Shown: piece by piece, positions 1 through 5,980 of the stretch
How the letters are laid out: the number at the start of each line of letters is the position of its first letter
Numbering within the stretch: the first letter of the stretch is position 1
Origin: Caldithrix sp.
Lineage (GTDB): Bacteria > Zhuqueibacterota > Zhuqueibacteria > Oceanimicrobiales > Oceanimicrobiaceae
Reading direction: 5' to 3'
DNA: 6,040 bases
NCBI GenBank assembly: GCA_004357015.1
Contig: SMXE01000061.1
Coordinates: 1 to 6,040 of the forward strand
Made by a program: the position numbers and the translations under genes
The notes under the pieces: model-generated
Told to the model about the DNA's origin: nothing
Databases searched by the model: none
Seen by the model: the letters and a program-made list of their open reading frames with translations, nothing else

Positions 1-2
1 GC

Positions 3-428
3 CATCATGAGTATGAAAATCTTTCTATTGTAAAGGGGAATCTGACGCCGGTCGAATACAAGGAAATCCAGTTGCACGTAAACCACACCCTGGATATTCT
101 AAACAAGATGCCGTTCACGCGGGATCTAAAAAACATTCCGAAGTACGCGGCGGCACACCATGAGTATCTCGATGGCAGCGGGTACCCGAAGGGTCTAAAG
201 GGAGACGAGATTTCCATTCAGGCGAGAATTCTCTGCATCGCAGACATTTTTGACGCATTGAGTTCGCCGGACCGGCCGTACAAGAAGGCGATGCCTATGG
301 GAAAGGCATTAGATATCCTGCGCCAGGAAGTTCGGGCAGGCAAACTTGATGAAGATCTCGTCGAGCTTTTTATCAAGAAGAAACTCTATCAGCGTCTCAC
401 CGTTGATGACGGCGAAGATGAGCAGTAG
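3..428 (+). CDS. HD-GYP domain phosphohydrolase, C-terminal part (5' truncated by window edge)
   Basis: The frame is open from base 3 without a start, so the gene begins upstream; the TTG at 72 lies inside the conserved domain and is not a credible start. The 141 visible residues match the C-terminal part of an HD-GYP domain: LTPVEYKEIQLHVNHT carries a metal-ligand-type His, then HHEYLDGSGYPKGLKGDEI is the HHExxDGxGYP signature, then ARILCIADIFDALSSPDRPYKKAMP. Family knowledge: HD-GYP proteins are metal-dependent phosphodiesterases that hydrolyse cyclic-di-GMP (some act on cGAMP), usually with N-terminal sensory (GAF, PAS) or receiver domains, none of which is visible here. The phrase YENLSIVKGNLT resembles the subtype often found in large GAF-containing sensor proteins; that is from memory. 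The short acidic tail ends at TAG 426-428. The gap to dnaG is 83 bp, so co-transcription is possible but unproven. Confidence 0.93.
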   Translation, partial: HHEYENLSIVKGNLTPVEYKEIQLHVNHTLDILNKMPFTRDLKNIPKYAAAHHEYLDGSGYPKGLKGDEISIQARILCIADIFDALSSPDRPYKKAMPMGKALDILRQEVRAGKLDEDLVELFIKKKLYQRLTVDDGEDEQ

Positions 429-502
429 CGTGCAGTCGATGTAACGGGCGTTCATCGCGACAGTTTTCAACTTCACAGGCAGCAAATTCATCCAAATATT
501 TT

Positions 503-514
503 GAGGGCAATGTG
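503..514 (+). promoter_or_regulatory. Ribosome binding site and GTG start of dnaG
   Basis: GAGGG at 503-507 lies 4 nt before the GTG at 512-514. An overlapping ATG at 510 is in another frame and cannot make the primase. The GTG places the zinc ligands at residues 40, 43, 61 and 64, the numbering known for Escherichia coli DnaG, which supports this start. Confidence 0.6.
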
Positions 515-2296
515 GCGAGACCCATTGCGGAGCGCGTCATCGAGGAAGTCCGTCTTGCGACAGACGTCGTTGACCTCATCTCTGGCTATGTAACGTTGAA
601 AAAAAAAGGTCAGAATTATTTTGGCCTTTGTCCCTTTCATAACGAGAAAACCCCATCCTTCAGCGTCAATCCCGAAAAGCAAATTTTCCACTGTTTTGGC
701 TGCAGCGCCGGCGGCAACGCATTTACGTTCATCATGAAACATGAGGGCACAAGTTTTCCCGATACTGTCAAATTCCTGGGGCAGCGCGCCGGTATTCAGA
801 TCGATTTTGAGGAGCAGGACGAAGGGCAGGCGCGGCAAAACGAAGCGCTGTTTCACATCAACGAGTTTGCTGTCGGCTGGTACCGGGAAATGCTGCTGAC
901 TGAGCAGGGAAAGAGAGCGCATGACTATCTCGTTGGCAGGGGGCTTACCAGTCAAGATATCGAAACTTACGGCGTCGGCTATGCGCCGCCCGGGTGGGAT
1001 AATCTGCTGCGGCAGGCCCAAAGAACCGCTAACGATGAGGAGGCGCTTTTGCAGGTAGGCCTCATTCTTGAGAAGGAGGAGGGCAGGCGCTACGACCGTT
1101 TCCGCGACCGCATCATGTTCCCCATCTGGAATCTCTCCGGCCGGGTGGTGGCGTTTGGCGGCAGAATTCTACAAGACAAGCAGGATGCGCCAAAATATGT
1201 CAATTCGCCCGAGAGTGCCATCTACCTGAAAGGCAAGCTGCTTTACGGACTTTTTCAAAATCGCGACGAAATCCGGAAGCAAGATTTTGCGGTCTTTGTC
1301 GAAGGTTACATGGATTTTCTGAGTCTAGCGTCGGTTGGAATCCGGAACGCGGTGGCAACGTCCGGCACGTCTTTGACCGAAGATCAGGCACGCTTAATCC
1401 TGCGTTACACACGGAACGTCACGCTCATGTACGACAGCGACAGCGCTGGTTCGGCGGCGGCGTTGCGTGGCGCCGATGTTCTGATAGAGCAGGGACTTCA
1501 GGTGCTGATCGCAAAGCTGCCCGATGGTCACGATCCGGACAGCTACATCCGCGAACAGGGGGCGGCCGCTTTGCGGGAACGTCTTGAACAAGCCCTGCCG
1601 CTCTTCGATTTCAAGCTCAACCAGTTGACAGCGCAAAGTCCCGAACAGCGCAGCGAAGGCATCCGTTCACTGCTCGAGTCGCTGGCGCGAATGAGAGACC
1701 GGATTCAACGCAGCTTGCTGCTGAGCGATCTCGCCGGCAAACTACACATCAGCGAAAAAATTCTCTGGACCGAACTTGAAACGGTCATTCAGAAAAAAGC
1801 TGTTAACGCCTCGCACCGGGTTTCTACAATAGCTGAGCGTCTAACGGATCTCTCACGGGTGAAAGGGCATTCCAGAAGCAAAAAGGCAATGGATGATCTC
1901 GTTCGGATTCTCATACATGATTGGAGTGTGGCGGAATTCGTTTTCAACCACATAGAACTGGAAGAAGTCAAGGATTCCGATAAACTACCCGTTCTGACCT
2001 ATTTTAGAAACCAATTCAAGAGCGAGAAACGTCCGTCAGAATCAGAACTTCTCCAAAGGTTCAGTGAAGTAGATTTGGCTGAGTTTATCGTGGGCGAAGT
2101 GAACAAGGAACTGCCCCAGGTGGATTTTCAGCGCTGGGCAGCCGATTGCATCGCAGCCTTGAAGAAGGAAAAGCTACAGCAGGAGATTGCAACGATCAGG
2201 GAAGATCTGAAGCAAACAGAGTTAGACGCGCCACGTAGGGCCAAGCTGCTTGGCCGCTGCATTGAACTTGAAAACGAAAAAAAGAATTTGTTCTAA
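512..2296 (+). CDS. dnaG: DNA primase DnaG
   Basis: DnaG makes the short RNA primers for leading- and lagging-strand DNA synthesis at the replication fork, working with the replicative helicase. The 594-residue length fits bacterial DnaG (about 580-650). Domains in order: an N-terminal CHC2-type zinc-binding domain (about 1-100) with CPFH (Cys40, His43) and CFGC (Cys61, Cys64); the primase core with RFRDRIMFPIWN (from about 196) and YVNSPES (229-235); and a TOPRIM fold with VEGYMD (Glu264) and DSDSAG (Asp308, Asp310), the metal-binding acidic residues. The C-terminal region (about 430-594) is divergent and charged, as expected for the helicase-interacting domain, and ends in a predicted helical Lys/Glu-rich stretch. 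All key residues are present, so the enzyme should be active. It lies 83 bp after an HD-GYP gene; no rpoD or rpsU follows, so the macromolecular-synthesis operon order known from enterics is not seen. Confidence 0.98.
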   Translation: MARPIAERVIEEVRLATDVVDLISGYVTLKKKGQNYFGLCPFHNEKTPSFSVNPEKQIFHCFGCSAGGNAFTFIMKHEGTSFPDTVKFLGQRAGIQIDFEEQDEGQARQNEALFHINEFAVGWYREMLLTEQGKRAHDYLVGRGLTSQDIETYGVGYAPPGWDNLLRQAQRTANDEEALLQVGLILEKEEGRRYDRFRDRIMFPIWNLSGRVVAFGGRILQDKQDAPKYVNSPESAIYLKGKLLYGLFQNRDEIRKQDFAVFVEGYMDFLSLASVGIRNAVATSGTSLTEDQARLILRYTRNVTLMYDSDSAGSAAALRGADVLIEQGLQVLIAKLPDGHDPDSYIREQGAAALRERLEQALPLFDFKLNQLTAQSPEQRSEGIRSLLESLARMRDRIQRSLLLSDLAGKLHISEKILWTELETVIQKKAVNASHRVSTIAERLTDLSRVKGHSRSKKAMDDLVRILIHDWSVAEFVFNHIELEEVKDSDKLPVLTYFRNQFKSEKRPSESELLQRFSEVDLAEFIVGEVNKELPQVDFQRWAADCIAALKKEKLQQEIATIREDLKQTELDAPRRAKLLGRCIELENEKKNLF

Positions 2297-2317
2297 GAAT
2301 TGTTGTTTCCTCACAGG

Positions 2318-2356
2318 GTAGAGCGAAAAGCGAAGTTGTAGGACCGTGCGCTCTAC
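2318..2356 (+). repeat. 8-bp perfect inverted repeat (stem-loop) after dnaG
   Basis: GTAGAGCG (2318-2325) and CGCTCTAC (2349-2356) are perfectly complementary around a 23-nt loop, starting 22 bp after the dnaG stop. No T-run follows, so this is not a classical intrinsic terminator. It could be an mRNA-stabilising or attenuating structure, or chance. The right arm lies just before the start of the small TPR ORF. Confidence 0.4.
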
Positions 2357-2368
2357 GCATCTCTAAAG

Positions 2369-2629
2369 GTGAAGAAGACGCCTTTTGCATTGAAGTGGAT
2401 CGGCATCATCTATCTGAGGACTGGACGGCTTCAGGATGCCACGCCACTGCTTGAAATGGCCATGAAAATTGCGCCGAGAGATCCTGAGGTTTTGTACAAT
2501 TTAAGTCAGGCCTACGCTCTGAATGGACAAGATGATAACGCGCGTTCAATCTCGAGGCGTCTTGAGGCCATCGATCCGAATTTTAGAGGCCTTGCCGAAT
2601 CGAGCAAGGACATGGCAATCAGTAAGTGA
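2369..2629 (+). CDS. Short TPR-repeat protein, probably the C-terminal remnant of a larger gene
   Basis: The 86 residues contain two recognisable tetratricopeptide repeats: about 6-39 (WIGIIYLRTGRLQDATPLLE through the IAPRDP turn) and 40-72 (VLYNLSQAYALNGQDDNA through IDPNF). They show the usual spacing of Leu/Gly/Tyr/Ala and the closing proline. TPRs are protein-interaction scaffolds; no enzymatic domain is present. The GTG start at 2369 has only AAAGG directly against it, a poor spacing for a ribosome binding site. The frame stays open upstream to a stop at 2339-2341, and the preceding codons (RALYASLKVKK) already look like a helix running into the first repeat. This suggests the tail of a longer TPR protein whose 5' part is lost, though a genuine small protein is possible. 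There is no signal peptide or membrane segment. It overlaps the next small ORF by 4 bp. Confidence 0.5.
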   Translation: MKKTPFALKWIGIIYLRTGRLQDATPLLEMAMKIAPRDPEVLYNLSQAYALNGQDDNARSISRRLEAIDPNFRGLAESSKDMAISK

Positions 2630-2889
2630 ATCTTCGGTGCGGGGGTTTTGCAGTGAGAATCGAAGAAGATTCGGTTTATCAGACGATTCCTTTTTCGTCG
2701 GCATGCGGGATTGCCAGGCTTACGGCATCTATTTCAACAACAGTTACCCGTGGCCGCTTCAATTTCGGCGCCGGCAATCAACGCTATTATTCTTTTTCCA
2801 CAGAAGCCGGCAATCTCGACTCAGACAAAAAAGTACATACTGTTTACATCCCGAATGTGGGCATGGAGCAAATTCTGGTGATCGGATGA
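2626..2889 (+). CDS. Small hypothetical protein, unrecognised
   Basis: The frame encodes 87 residues from the GTG at 2626, which overlaps the stop of the TPR ORF (GTGA). A second GTG at 2653 (78 residues, beginning with the segment VRIEEDSVYQTIPFSS) is an equally good start, because GGGGG at about 2640-2645 lies 7 nt before it. I recognise no family. The middle is rich in Ser, Thr, Gly and aromatic residues (TRGRFNFGAGNQRYYSFST), and the C-terminus (KVHTVYIPNVGMEQILVIG) would suit a beta-rich fold. There is one Cys in the shorter form, and no transmembrane segment or signal peptide. An 8-bp inverted repeat (2628-2635 with 2665-2672) lies over the two candidate starts and could affect translation. 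An overlapping alternative frame also spans 2523-2900, so coding status is uncertain; it may be spacer or gene debris between dnaG and the GH57 gene. Confidence 0.35.
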   Translation: MNLRCGGFAVRIEEDSVYQTIPFSSACGIARLTASISTTVTRGRFNFGAGNQRYYSFSTEAGNLDSDKKVHTVYIPNVGMEQILVIG

Positions 2890-2954
2890 GGGGTCATTGA
2901 TCTGAATTGGTGAATTTCCAGAACAAGAGTTTTCGTTAAGAACTGGAACAAGAA

Positions 2955-2972
2955 GAGGAAGGGCAGGCATTG
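2955..2972 (+). promoter_or_regulatory. Ribosome binding site deciding a TTG start for the GH57 gene
   Basis: The purine run GAGGAAGGG (2955-2963) ends 6 nt before the TTG at 2970-2972. The first in-frame ATG lies about 46 codons later, beyond the essential HNHQP motif, so the TTG is the start best supported by both the binding site and the protein family. Confidence 0.75.
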
Positions 2973-5126
2973 AAAAAAATCAACATCGCATTTGGCATTC
3001 ACAATCATCAACCGGTGGGCAATTTCGATTTCGTTTTTGAGGAGGCCTATCAAAAGTCGTACCTGCCGTTTTTGGAGCTTTTAGAGAGGCATCCAAAGAT
3101 TCGGATGGCGCAGCACTACTCAGGGATTCTGTTCAAGTGGATCAAGGAAAACAAACCTGAATTCATTCCGCGCCTGCGAAAGCTGGTCGAATCCGGTCAG
3201 ATTGAAATGATGACGGGTGGGTTTTATGAGCCCATCATGTCCATCATTCCGTACGAGGACAAGGTCGGGCAGATCAAGAAATTGAGCAATCTTGTGCGGG
3301 AAGAGACGGGCTACGAGCCGATTGGCATGTGGCTGGCAGAGCGCATCTGGGAGCCGCACCTGCCGAAGCCGGTGTCCGAAGCAGGGGTGAAGTACCTGGT
3401 CCTTGACGATTCGCATTTCAAGAACGCGGGGGTAAAGGATGAAGATCTGTTGAGTTACTACATCACCGAGGAGGAGGGCGCCACCGTTTACCTCTTTCCA
3501 ATCAGTGAACAGCTGCGCTATGCGATTCCGTTTCAGCCACCGGAGTACACCATCGACTATCTGCGCTCTATCGCAACCGAGAAGGGTGATCGTCTGGTGG
3601 TCTTCGCCGACGATGGCGAGAAATTTGGCGCCTGGCCCGACACTTATGAGCACTGTTACGAAAACGGCTGGCTGGAGCAATTCTTTCACGCTCTGGAAGA
3701 CAATGCAGACTGGGTCAACATCATTCAACTTTCCGAAGCGCTGACAGTCATGCAGCCTAAAGGCAGAATTTATCTGCCGACTGCTTCCTACCGCGAGATG
3801 ATGGAGTGGGCCATGCCGACAGGCGCAATTAAGGAGTACGAGCAGTTTGAGCAGGCCCTTAAACAGCAGCAATTGCACGATCGTTTCAAGGTGTTTGTGC
3901 GCGGCGGTTTCTGGCGTAATTTTCTGGCGAAGTATCCCGAATCCAACAACATGCACAAAAAGATGCTGCACCTGAGGAAGCGGTTGACCCGGTTGGCGGC
4001 CCGGCACGGCGAAGACGAGAAGTTAAAATCGGCGCAGGACCACCTCTGGGCCGGACAGTGCAACTGCCCGTACTGGCACGGCGTTTTCGGCGGGGTCTAC
4101 TTAAATCACCTGCGATATGCCACCTACCACGAATTCATTCAGTGCGAGGTGCTGCTGGATGAACTCGACCACGGCCAAGGGGACTGGCTGGCGTGGGAGA
4201 AAACCGATTTTGACGGGGATGGCCGGGAGGAGATAATCGTCTCGAACCGGCTGCTGAGTGTCTGTGTGTCGCCGCACGTTGGCGGGTCTGTTTTCGAACT
4301 GGATTTCAAGCCAAAGGCACTCAACGTGATGGATACCATGACCCGCAGGGAGGAGAGCTATCACAGCAAGCTGGTTGAAGCCGCGCAAACTTCTGAATCG
4401 CAGCAGCACGACCCAAATGAAATCCGGAGCATTCATGACCTCGTGGTGATGAAGGAAGAAGGTCTTGACAAGATGCTGTTTTACGATCACTACCGGCGGG
4501 TTTCCTGCATCGACCATTTTTTAAAAGAAGGTACGAACTTAAGTGAATTTGCAAACTGCACCCATGAGACGGGCGGAGACTTTGTTGAATCTGAATATCA
4601 AACTTCGGTCGAGGAATCTGCTGAGGGTCTGCGTGTGACGCTCACGCGGCAAGGGCAGGTGCTGTGGCCTGACGGCGCAGCCATGGTTGAACTGCGCAAG
4701 GAGATCGTGATTCCACGCAATCTGGCTGAGCTGCACGTGAGTTACTCCATCCGGAATTGTGGCTCGGAAAGTCGAAGTTTCTGGTTTGGCTCCGAATGGG
4801 ACTTTTCTCTGCTCGCCGGCGATGCGCCGGACCGCTACTTTGTATTTCCCGGCCACGAGCTCGCTGATCGTCGCCTCAAGAGCTCTGGCGAGGTGGCTGA
4901 TGCCAGCGAGGCCCGCCTGCTTGATGAATGGCTTGGCGTTGAAGTTTCTGTCAAAACCGACCGCCGGGCGACTTTCTGGCGCTTTCCCATTGAAACGATC
5001 TCGCAATCCGAGGCCGGCTTTGAGCGGGTTTATCAAAGTTCTGTCGTGTTGCCGCACTGGCGCTTCGATCTCGATAGCGGTGATACCTGGCACACCCAAA
5101 TCCGAATCGCGATTCGGGAGGTTTAG
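2970..5126 (+). CDS. Glycoside hydrolase family 57 enzyme: 4-alpha-glucanotransferase or alpha-amylase
   Basis: The 718-residue protein shows the GH57 architecture of Thermococcus-type 4-alpha-glucanotransferase: a (beta/alpha)7 catalytic barrel (about 1-290), a helical DUF1925-like segment (about 300-390, with QCNCPYWHGVFGG at 363-375) and a C-terminal beta-sandwich of DUF1926 type (about 400-715). Motifs in order: HNHQP (11-15); GGFYEP (83-88); WLAERIWEP with nucleophile Glu124; FADDGEKFG with acid/base Asp215; YREMMEWAMP (from 274). Glu124 and Asp215 match Glu123 and Asp214 of the Thermococcus litoralis enzyme with the same one-residue offset. DFDGDGREE (413-421) resembles a calcium-binding loop. 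No signal peptide is visible, so it probably acts in the cytoplasm on glycogen or maltodextrin, transferring or hydrolysing alpha-1,4-glucan segments with retention. Transferase versus amylase cannot be settled from the sequence. No other glucan gene is adjacent. An intrinsic terminator follows 25 bp after the stop. Confidence 0.95.
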   Translation: MKKINIAFGIHNHQPVGNFDFVFEEAYQKSYLPFLELLERHPKIRMAQHYSGILFKWIKENKPEFIPRLRKLVESGQIEMMTGGFYEPIMSIIPYEDKVGQIKKLSNLVREETGYEPIGMWLAERIWEPHLPKPVSEAGVKYLVLDDSHFKNAGVKDEDLLSYYITEEEGATVYLFPISEQLRYAIPFQPPEYTIDYLRSIATEKGDRLVVFADDGEKFGAWPDTYEHCYENGWLEQFFHALEDNADWVNIIQLSEALTVMQPKGRIYLPTASYREMMEWAMPTGAIKEYEQFEQALKQQQLHDRFKVFVRGGFWRNFLAKYPESNNMHKKMLHLRKRLTRLAARHGEDEKLKSAQDHLWAGQCNCPYWHGVFGGVYLNHLRYATYHEFIQCEVLLDELDHGQGDWLAWEKTDFDGDGREEIIVSNRLLSVCVSPHVGGSVFELDFKPKALNVMDTMTRREESYHSKLVEAAQTSESQQHDPNEIRSIHDLVVMKEEGLDKMLFYDHYRRVSCIDHFLKEGTNLSEFANCTHETGGDFVESEYQTSVEESAEGLRVTLTRQGQVLWPDGAAMVELRKEIVIPRNLAELHVSYSIRNCGSESRSFWFGSEWDFSLLAGDAPDRYFVFPGHELADRRLKSSGEVADASEARLLDEWLGVEVSVKTDRRATFWRFPIETISQSEAGFERVYQSSVVLPHWRFDLDSGDTWHTQIRIAIREV

Positions 5127-5151
5127 CCGCCCGCGGCGTTCGTTTTGCGCT

Positions 5152-5178
5152 CTGCGCTTCTCGCAGTTTTTTTCTTTT
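5152..5178 (+). terminator. Intrinsic terminator after the GH57 gene
   Basis: CTGCG (5152-5156), loop CTTCT, CGCAG (5162-5166), then seven T (5167-5173) and CTTTT. The stem is only 5 bp but GC-rich, and the T-run is strong. It is correctly placed 25 bp after the stop codon and separates the gene from the tRNA promoter. Confidence 0.65.
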
Positions 5179-5191
5179 AAGATTAGAAATT

Positions 5192-5244
5192 CCGGTAAAA
5201 TTGAATTTCCTGGAGCCTGAAAAAAAGTCATTGCTTTTTACCGG
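5192..5244. repeat. 9-bp perfect inverted repeat flanking the tRNA promoter -35 region
   Basis: CCGGTAAAA (5192-5200) and TTTTACCGG (5236-5244) are perfectly complementary with a 35-nt loop. The right arm overlaps the last base of the proposed -35 box and the start of the spacer of the tRNA promoter. It could be a protein-binding site with two half-sites, a weak hairpin in a readthrough transcript, or chance. Confidence 0.4.
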
Positions 5245-5259
5245 TCGGCGAGATATATT
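5231..5259 (+). promoter_or_regulatory. Sigma-70-type promoter for the tRNA gene
   Basis: TTGCTT (5231-5236) and TATATT (5254-5259) are separated by exactly 17 bp. The -10 box matches TATAAT at five of six positions, while the -35 box keeps only the TTG. A GC-containing discriminator (GCTCGC) follows, as is common in stable-RNA promoters. Transcription would start near 5266, about 17 nt before the tRNA. Confidence 0.6.
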
Positions 5260-5282
5260 TAAGCTCGCTTTTTGTCCCACCA

Positions 5283-5323
5283 GGGCCCTTAGCTCAGTCG
5301 GTTAGAGCAGCGGACTCATAATC
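5283..5323 (+). pseudogene. tRNA with CAU anticodon (tRNA-Ile2 or tRNA-Met), 5' half only
   Basis: The sequence reads as tRNA positions 1 to about 40: acceptor strand GGGCCCT (5283-5289), TA at 8-9, D-stem GCTC (5292-5295) paired with GAGC (5305-5308), a normal D-loop with GG, anticodon stem GCGGA (5310-5314) and loop CTCATAA (5315-5321) with anticodon CAT at 5317-5319. The 3' strand of the anticodon stem should be TCCGC but reads TCTTC, and nothing after it resembles a variable loop, T-arm or the complementary acceptor strand AGGGCCC. The 5' half is close to bacterial tRNA-Ile2 (CAU, decoding AUA after lysidine modification), although an elongator tRNA-Met is not excluded. With its own promoter and a perfect 5' half, the gene looks freshly broken. 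No 3' half is found on either strand up to 6040. Confidence 0.8.
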
Positions 5324-5324
5324 T

Positions 5325-5498
5325 TCTTTTCATCCCACCTAAGTAACATAAAAACAATAGCCGTTAAGCTCATCCAAACACAATCTCTTGTTCACTTGTT
5401 TTTGCATGAGTTAACAGAGAATTACACACGGTCACATGACAACCAGTGGCCCCATCGTGGCCCTAAGAATGCTAAGGATTTTGGAATTATAAATTCTT
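5325..5498. other. AT-rich sequence without a recognisable gene, between the broken tRNA and the inverted-repeat element
   Basis: Neither strand has a convincing ORF here, and the base composition drops abruptly compared with the left part. Small structures seen: a degenerate direct repeat of about 11 bp at 5462-5481 (CTAAGAATG, then CTAAGGATT), a TGGCC direct repeat near 5447-5461, and a short palindrome GAATT-ATA-AATTC at 5484-5496. Read on the minus strand, 5461-5498 contains a weak resemblance to the C-terminal end of GxxExxY proteins (PKSLAF). This could be the missing tail of the pseudogene on the other side of the element, but the match is too short to rely on. Confidence 0.5.
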
Positions 5499-5693
5499 AA
5501 CTAACATTTCTCACTTCAAAAAGTGGGCATATATATCTATTATATATGGACTTAATCGAATATCATGATAGAAGTTATCGAAAATAACATTTCTGTCTTT
5601 ATTGAACTTAGGTGTCCTTTACCAAATCCAATTTCCGCGTTTGAGCACAAATACTTAAGATTTAGCCTCAAAATGAAGTGAGAAATGTTAGTT
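5499..5693. mobile_element. 195-bp non-coding segment with 20-bp terminal inverted repeats (MITE-like or IS remnant)
   Basis: AACTAACATTTCTCACTTCA at 5499-5518 is repeated as its exact reverse complement at 5674-5693. The 155 bp between the arms are AT-rich and hold no credible ORF. They contain an 8-bp hairpin (CATATATA 5528-5535 with TATATATG 5541-5548) and a partial direct copy of the repeat core (TAACATTTCT at 5585-5594). The right arm starts within two bases of where homology to the GxxExxY gene stops, which fits insertion into, or deletion against, that gene. Size and lack of a transposase suggest a miniature inverted-repeat element moved in trans. No clear target-site duplication is visible, so a decayed or rearranged element or a plain long hairpin remains possible. 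I do not recognise the family. Confidence 0.5.
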
Positions 5694-5694
5694 C

Positions 5695-5977
5695 ATTGAG
5701 TAATTGTGGCTCATCTTTTGAATTATATCCTTTAGCAACTTTAAGTTCCACGATTACTTTTTCATCGACAAGCAAGTCCGCCTCATATTCGCCTACAATA
5801 ACACCTTTAAACTTTACTTTTACAGGATGTTCTATTTCCGCAGAATATCCCCGGCGTAACTATTCAACCTGTAATGCTTCTTGATAGACTTTCTCTAAGA
5901 GCCATAGCGAGAATATCGTACACTTAAAAAGCTGAACCTAGTGTAGCCTCGGTTATATCTTCATATTCTAAATTCAT
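5695..5977 (-). pseudogene. GxxExxY family protein (PD-(D/E)XK nuclease-like), broken
   Basis: On the minus strand an ATG at 5977-5975 starts MNLEYEDITEATLGSAF, the usual N-terminus of GxxExxY proteins. TAA (5926-5924) then replaces the Lys/Glu codon before VYDIL. The next conserved block, expected as LGYG followed by LLEKVYQEAL, is reached only by assuming two single-base losses around 5900-5912. The frame then gives LLEKVYQEALQVE, an in-frame TAG (5862-5860), RRGYSAEIEHPVKVKF and GEYEADLLVDEKVIVELK, which contains the D...ExK pattern of PD-(D/E)XK folds, and reaches PQLLN. There homology stops at the inverted-repeat element, so the C-terminal ~30 residues (normally YLKATG...NFG) are missing. 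With two stops, frameshifts and truncation it is not functional. The family is widespread in environmental genomes; its biological role is not established. Confidence 0.82.
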
Positions 5978-5980
5978 TTT

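Noticed and set aside
488..1021. Minus-strand ORF opposite the dnaG zinc domain
   Set aside because: The plus strand carries the conserved CHC2 motifs; the reverse frame looks like a composition-driven shadow.
2523..2900. Overlapping plus-strand 125-residue ORF
   Set aside because: It runs across the TPR repeat in another frame, is rich in Arg/Ser/Cys and has no recognisable motif. The 2369-2629 and 2626-2889 frames explain the region better.
3120..4007. Long minus-strand ORF (295 residues) inside the GH57 gene
   Set aside because: It is antisense to a well supported catalytic domain and shows no family features of its own.
5127..5139. GCCGC-CC-GCGGC-like palindrome right after the GH57 stop as the terminator
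   Set aside because: The loop would be only two bases and no T-run follows directly; the hairpin at 5152-5166 with its T-run is the better terminator.
5283..5330. Canonical attachment site (attL) of an integrative element
   Set aside because: A standard integration would restore the tRNA 3' half next to the 5' half. Here it is absent, and no integrase gene is visible.
5320..5700. Group I intron inside the tRNA anticodon loop
   Set aside because: I see no P-Q-R-S core sequences, no guide sequence pairing with the CTCAT exon end, and no 3' exon of the tRNA in the window.
5491..5701. Target-site duplication around the inverted-repeat element
   Set aside because: The flanks (AAATTCTT on the left, CATTGAGT on the right) do not match at any usual duplication length.
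5678..5884. 68-residue plus-strand ORF
   Set aside because: It is the antisense shadow of the GxxExxY pseudogene, whose minus-strand translation shows clear family motifs.
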